From the NCBI GenBank assembly GCA_964602275.1, contig CAZRQF010000008.1, positions 1-29,925 on the forward strand: a stretch of 29,925 bases of DNA, read 5' to 3'. Positions 26,511 through 29,925 of the stretch are shown here, in pieces (the stretch's first letter is position 1; each line of letters begins with the position of its first letter). Source of the DNA: RGIG6291 sp964602275. Its GTDB lineage: Bacteria > Bacillota > Clostridia > TANB77 > UBA1234. The notes below the pieces were generated by a model. It searched no databases and was not told where the DNA came from. It saw nothing but the letters and a program-made list of their open reading frames with translations. The position numbers and the translations under genes were made by a program.

Positions 26511-26564
26511 TTATTTCTCCTTATCAATCTCTTTTCTTATTTGTTTACTATACCTATCTTCCTC
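26511..26564 (-). pseudogene. Remnant of the queH 3' end abutting polA
   Basis: In one frame the minus strand encodes EEDRYSKQIRKEIDKEK then a stop, two bases before the polA TTG. This matches the last residues of the intact QueH (EEDRYSKQIKRELDRQITR). The first 20 bases (26545-26564) are identical to 27895-27914 in queH; the rest diverges. The reading frame upstream hits a stop after four more codons, so this is a fragment. It also holds the ribosome site for polA, as if queH once ended here. Confidence 0.75.
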
Positions 26565-26597
26565 TGTGATGGTTACTTAAGGTCACAATTTTATTTT

Positions 26598-27617
26598 TTA
26601 TTCATCCTTATTGTTTTCTTCTACAATATTCTTAATCTCTTTTAATTTCTCTTCTAATAACTTTTTGTCTATCAACTTTAAAGTATATTGCGACACCATA
26701 GTAGGAGACATACTTCTACTCATTGCATATTCAACAACTTGTTCATCTTTATTTGTACATAAAATCACTCCTACACTTGGATTTTCATTTTCATTTTTTT
26801 CCTGTCTATCTAATGCCTCCAAATAAAAATCCATTTTTGATATATATTCTGGTTTAAACTTTCCGATTTTAAGTTCAAATGCAACTAAACAGCTTAATGT
26901 TCGGTTATAAAACAATAAATCTATATAAAAATCTTCATTTCCTACTTGTACTCTATATTCTTCTCCTATATAAGTAAAGTCTTTTCCTATTTATAATATA
27001 AAATCTTTAATATTAGAAATAATTGCTTTCTTCAAGTCTTTTTCTGAATATTGATTTGGTAAATCTAAAAATTCCAAACTATAGGTATCCAATATTCTTG
27101 TATTTGGATAATCTTCTTCTCCAGTTGTTTTTACTAAACTTTGATTTGCTTTTCCATCTGATAACATATATCTATGGAAATAACCGCTTGCTATTTGTCT
27201 ATCTAATTCTCTTTTCGAATAGTTGTTTTTTATGCACATTCTTATATAAAATTCTTTTTCTTCAATAGAATTAGTAGCACTCAATATCATAACATTATGG
27301 GTCCAACTAATTTGTCTCACCAGTGGAGCGACAATTTCATTATCTTTATATGTTTCATAAAATTGTTTCATTCTATATATTCCTGCTCTATTAAATCCTT
27401 TCATTGTAGGATATTCTCTTTTCATAAATTCTACAAGTTTGTCTACAATTTTATCACCCCAATTAGAATTATTTACTTTTTCACTTATATATTTGCCAAA
27501 ATCCCAATATAAAGATATTAGTTCTTCATTAACTTTTTTATAAGCATTATTTCTTCTTGTTTCAATCATACTTATAATTTCACCAAAATTAAATTCCAAG
27601 CTGTTATTCAAAACCAT
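26598..27617 (-). pseudogene. DUF1016 (YhcG-type) PD-(D/E)xK nuclease with an in-frame stop
   Basis: Reading from ATG 27615-27617, the N-terminal DUF1016 domain runs 208 codons (ARGs and SLYWDFGKYISEKV, RQISWTHNVMILSA, EFYIRMCIKNNYSKRELDRQ, YSLEFLDLPNQYSEKDL). A TAA at 26991-26993 follows SNIKDFIL. In the same frame the protein resumes: IGKDFTYIGEEYRV, then EDFYIDLLFYNRTL with the catalytic Asp, and FELKIGKFKPEY with the E-x-K, to a stop at 26598. The stop stands where relatives usually have Glu, so one GAA-to-TAA change explains it. The truncated product lacks the whole nuclease core. Such nucleases are common companions of type I restriction-modification loci. Confidence 0.88.
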
Positions 27618-27626
27618 TTCTCCTCT

Positions 27627-27839
27627 CTATTCAATAACTCTTGTTTTGTATAATAAAAATTGAAATACGACAAATTTAAAATTATGACAAGACTTTACTC
27701 GATAACCTACTGCTATTATTAAATCCAGATTATAAAATTTTGTTTTATAGTTTTTTCCGTCTTTAGCAGTTGTCAAGTTTTCCTTTACAACTGAGTTTTC
27801 ATTCAACTCATTATTCAAACAAATTTCAACTCCATTCAA
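27627..27839 (-). pseudogene. Fragment of a RhuM-family (virulence RhuM) gene
   Basis: The central residues, LNENSVVKENLTTAKDGKNY followed by KTKFYNLDLIIAVGYRVKS, match the RhuM family, in which this segment lies in the first third of a protein of about 330 aa. The N-terminal part is missing (an in-frame stop lies just upstream), and after RVKS the sequence no longer fits the family (a FRIWATKVLKEY-like stretch would be expected) and ends after 19 residues. It is a short broken remnant, 9 bases before the DUF1016 start codon. RhuM and DUF1016 genes are often found in type I restriction-modification islands, so this is probably a relic of one. Confidence 0.75.
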
Positions 27840-27854
27840 TTAATTTTTTAACCT

Positions 27855-28427
27855 CTACCTTGTAATTTGTCTATCTAATTCTCTCTTTATTTGCTTACTA
27901 TACCTATCTTCCTCCGAATATATGCATCCACAATATTTTTGCATATATAGTCCTGCATCTCTTGCCATTTGTTGACCTATTCTAAAACCTTCTCTAAAAT
28001 CTTGATAAATAAATTTTATTTGATATTTTTGGGCTAATTCTTCTGCAATCTTTTTTATAAGCTCATGCTTTTGATAAGGACTTACTAAAAGAGTGGTAGA
28101 AAAAGCTGTATAACCATTTTCTTTTGCATATTTTACAGTATTTTCTAATCTTGAACGGTAACAAAACTCACATCTTCCATCTATATTGTTAATAACATTT
28201 GTTGTAAATTCTCTAATTCCATAATCAAAATTTACCACTAATGGTAAATTTATCATTTCTGAATATTGTTTTAATGTATCAAGTCTTTGTTTGTATTCTG
28301 TATATGGATGAATATTTATGTTGTACCAATACGCAGTTATATCTTCATATCCATCTTTTCTTAATTTATCAACTACATATGTTGAGCAAGGTGCACAACA
28401 TGTATGTAATAATATTTTATCTTGCAT
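27855..28427 (-). CDS. queH: Epoxyqueuosine reductase QueH
   Basis: I choose ATG 28425-28427, after GGGAG, giving 190 aa and an 11-base overlap with the ruvB 3' end, so the genes are translationally coupled. QueH (DUF208) does the last step of queuosine synthesis, reducing epoxyqueuosine to queuosine in tRNA. The conserved cysteines are all present: HTCCAPC (Cys10, Cys11, Cys14), GRCEFCYRSRL (Cys86, Cys89) and KYCGCIYS near the C-terminus, which bind an iron-sulfur cluster and iron. The FSTTLLVSPYQKHELIK and YQDFREGFRIGQQMARDAGL segments also match. The last dozen codons differ from the fragment left beside polA and share 20 bases with the DUF1016 gene. Confidence 0.95.
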   Translation of the reverse strand: MQDKILLHTCCAPCSTYVVDKLRKDGYEDITAYWYNINIHPYTEYKQRLDTLKQYSEMINLPLVVNFDYGIREFTTNVINNIDGRCEFCYRSRLENTVKYAKENGYTAFSTTLLVSPYQKHELIKKIAEELAQKYQIKFIYQDFREGFRIGQQMARDAGLYMQKYCGCIYSEEDRYSKQIKRELDRQITR

Positions 28428-29427
28428 TGTATTCAACTCCCATATGTTTATATGCATCTATTGTCGCAGTTCTGCCTCTCGGAGTTCTATTTAAGAAACC
28501 TATTTGCATTAAATATGGCTCATAAACATCTTCAATCGTGTCAACATCTTCGCCAATAGCTGCCGCAAGTGTTTCAACTCCAACTGGTCCACCTGCAAAT
28601 TTTCTAATGATTGTATCTAACATTTTATTATCTATATTATCCAAACCTAAATGGTCTATTTCTAAACTATTTAATGCTATATCAGCAATTTCGTCTGTAA
28701 TTACACCGTTATTTTTTATTTGTGCAAAATCTCTAACTCTTTTTAAAAGTCTATTTGCAATTCTTGGCGTTCCCCTTGAACGAGAAGCAATTTCCATAGC
28801 TCCCTTGTCTGTAATTTCTATATTCAAAATAGATGCAGAACGCTTAACTATTTGAGCTAGTTGCTCATTTGTGTAAAGTTCAAGTCTTTCGATAATGCCA
28901 AACCTATCTCTTAAAGGCGATGATAAACTCCCCGCTTTCGTTGTAGCACCAATTAATGTAAACTTAGGTAAATCTAACCTTATCGAACGAGCACTTGGTC
29001 CTTTTCCTATGATTATATCAAGCGAAAAATCTTCCATAGCAGGATATAATATTTCTTCAACACTTCTATTTAACCTATGTATTTCGTCTATAAACAAAAC
29101 ATCTCCCGGATTTAAGTTTGTTAAAAGTGCCGCTAAATCGCCTTGCTTTTCTATGGCAGGGCCTGAAGTAATTCTAATGCTTGCTCCCATTTCATTAGCA
29201 ATAATATTAGATAGTGTAGTCTTACCAAGTCCTGGAGGTCCATAAAGTAATACATGGTCTATCGGTTCTTCTCTTTGCTTTGCCGCTTCTATATAAACTT
29301 TTAAATTTTCCTTTATTTTATCTTGTCCAACATAATCTTCTAATTTTTTTGGTCTTAGGCTATTTTCTATGTCTAAGTCTTCCCTCTCTAGCCCAGGACA
29401 GATAATTCTTTCTTCTTGTTCGTCCAT
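28417..29427 (-). CDS. ruvB: Holliday junction branch-migration helicase RuvB
   Basis: The protein is 336 aa, normal for RuvB. The AAA+ core has Walker A GPPGLGKT (residues 63-70) and Walker B LFIDEIHRL (111-119), sensor 1 FTLIGATTKAG and the arginine-finger region SPLRDRFGI. The C-terminal winged helix contains GPVGVETLAAAIGEDVDTIE and ends with the usual GFLNRTPRGRTAT. It pairs with RuvA to move Holliday junctions during recombination repair. ruvA, normally upstream, is not here; a permease gene with its own terminator precedes. AAAGGA precedes ATG 29425-29427. It leads a ruvB-queH operon. Confidence 0.98.
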   Translation of the reverse strand: MDEQEERIICPGLEREDLDIENSLRPKKLEDYVGQDKIKENLKVYIEAAKQREEPIDHVLLYGPPGLGKTTLSNIIANEMGASIRITSGPAIEKQGDLAALLTNLNPGDVLFIDEIHRLNRSVEEILYPAMEDFSLDIIIGKGPSARSIRLDLPKFTLIGATTKAGSLSSPLRDRFGIIERLELYTNEQLAQIVKRSASILNIEITDKGAMEIASRSRGTPRIANRLLKRVRDFAQIKNNGVITDEIADIALNSLEIDHLGLDNIDNKMLDTIIRKFAGGPVGVETLAAAIGEDVDTIEDVYEPYLMQIGFLNRTPRGRTATIDAYKHMGVEYNAR

Positions 29428-29463
29428 ACAACATTTCCTTTCATATATCTATAAATCAAGCAA

Positions 29464-29492
29464 AGTATATCATAAACATAAAGTCACTACAA
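29464..29492 (-). promoter_or_regulatory. Sigma-A promoter of ruvB-queH
   Basis: On the minus strand: TTGTAG (29487-29492), 17 bases, TATACT (29464-29469), about 40 bases before ruvB. A single LexA half-site lies just upstream (29494-29498) but no full SOS box. Confidence 0.6.
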
Positions 29493-29534
29493 GCGAACAA
29501 AACTAATTCGATAGTACATTTTTATGTTTAATTA

Positions 29535-29574
29535 CAAAAAAAACAAGTCAACAATATTTTGACTTGTTTTTTTA
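29535..29574 (-). terminator. Terminator of the ABC permease gene
   Basis: ACAAGTCAA and TTGACTTGT form a 9-bp stem that extends through the flanking A-run and T-run. It is symmetrical, so it works on both strands; it lies just after the permease stop and isolates ruvB. Confidence 0.9.
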
Positions 29575-29589
29575 CTTTTATTATTAGCC

Positions 29590-29925
29590 TTAGTTTGCTC
29601 TCAATGCCATTATCGGATCCATTTTTGCCGCCTTATATGCAGGAAACATACCAAATAGCACGCCTATTGTTAATGAACTTATAAATGATATTAGCATCCA
29701 TTCTACCGAATATACTGCTGACACAATTCCTAATTTATCTATTACGGTTATTATTCCACAACCAATTAGTATTCCTATAATTCCGGCAGCACCTGTTATC
29801 ATTAAGCTTTCAATTAAAAACTGTGACAATATATTAAATCTTTTAGCTCCTATTGCCTTTCTTATGCCTATTTCTCTTGTTCTTTCAGTTACCGATACTA
29901 TCATTATGTTCATTATACCAATTCC
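29590..29925 (-). CDS. MacB/FtsX-type ABC transporter permease, C-terminal part
   Basis: The frame is open to the right edge of the window, so this is the last 111 residues of a longer protein. It begins GIGIMNIMIVSVTERTREIG, then IRKAIGAKR, the hallmark of the MacB/LolC-type permease just after a membrane helix. Two membrane segments follow, at about residues 34-60 and 75-95 of the visible part, then the typical ending FGMFPAYKAAKMDPIMALRA. Such permeases work with an ATPase and often a membrane-fusion-like partner to move peptides or lipids, frequently for resistance to antimicrobial peptides. The partner genes should lie to the right, outside the window. Confidence 0.92.
   Translation of the reverse strand, partial: GIGIMNIMIVSVTERTREIGIRKAIGAKRFNILSQFLIESLMITGAAGIIGILIGCGIITVIDKLGIVSAVYSVEWMLISFISSLTIGVLFGMFPAYKAAKMDPIMALRAN

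Noticed and set aside
26545..27914. A complete integrative element with attL/attR
   Set aside because: The 20-base flanking repeat fits, but no integrase, excisionase or transposase is present, so only a scar can be claimed.
29494..29510. LexA box upstream of ruvB
   Set aside because: CGAAC and TTCG are present but eight bases apart instead of the required N4-G spacing, so only one half-site is credible.

Overview
This window is about 30 kb of a low-GC, AT-rich, spore-forming Firmicute. I would place it in Clostridia, perhaps an uncultured gut lineage; genus cannot be fixed from the sequence. The reasons are the spore-coat morphogenesis gene sipL with yunB, a Veg-family gene, Clostridia-type RpoB/RpoC, AGA/AAA/TTA-rich codon use, strong AGGAGG ribosome binding sites and compact intergenic regions. 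Almost all genes lie on the minus strand; only the small gene at 57-269 and the papain-like amidase at 7452-7991 are on plus. No stretch over 300 bases lacks a gene; the longest gap is the rpoB leader (15298-15562).

Layout, left to right. (1) 1-3010: a small orphan plus-strand gene of atypical base composition, then the sporulation pair sipL-yunB with a sigma-E-like promoter, then veg with its own promoter and terminator. (2) 3170-7991: uvrA behind a promoter with an SOS (LexA) box, a CofE-like ligase, and a divergent amidase whose promoter shares its -35 bases with that of the ligase gene. (3) 7971-15502: a free-standing rpoB-rpoC operon with a strong promoter and a long, foldable leader. 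rplJ/rplL are not upstream and rpsL/rpsG are not downstream. (4) 15563-20153: yebC, a small membrane protein, a HAD phosphatase, dtd and tex, all reading leftward. (5) 20176-22288: a DUF4143 ATPase preceded by three 33-bp tandem repeats, then a frameshifted GNAT acetyltransferase downstream of cysS. (6) 22312-29492: ruvB, queH, polA and cysS, all leftward. Between queH and polA sits a small degraded island with a RhuM fragment and a DUF1016/YhcG nuclease broken by one in-frame stop. (7) The right edge holds the C-terminal part of a MacB/FtsX-type ABC permease.

Most of the window is housekeeping: transcription (rpoBC, tex), DNA repair and replication (uvrA, ruvB, polA), translation quality (cysS, dtd, queH, yebC-family) and sporulation (sipL, yunB). 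The most unusual parts are the queH-polA island, the ATPase repeats, the rpoB leader and the orphan gene at the left edge. A short second copy of the queH 3' end lies against polA, and the tail of the present queH shares 20 identical bases with the DUF1016 gene. I did not find a convincing complete new multi-gene system here.
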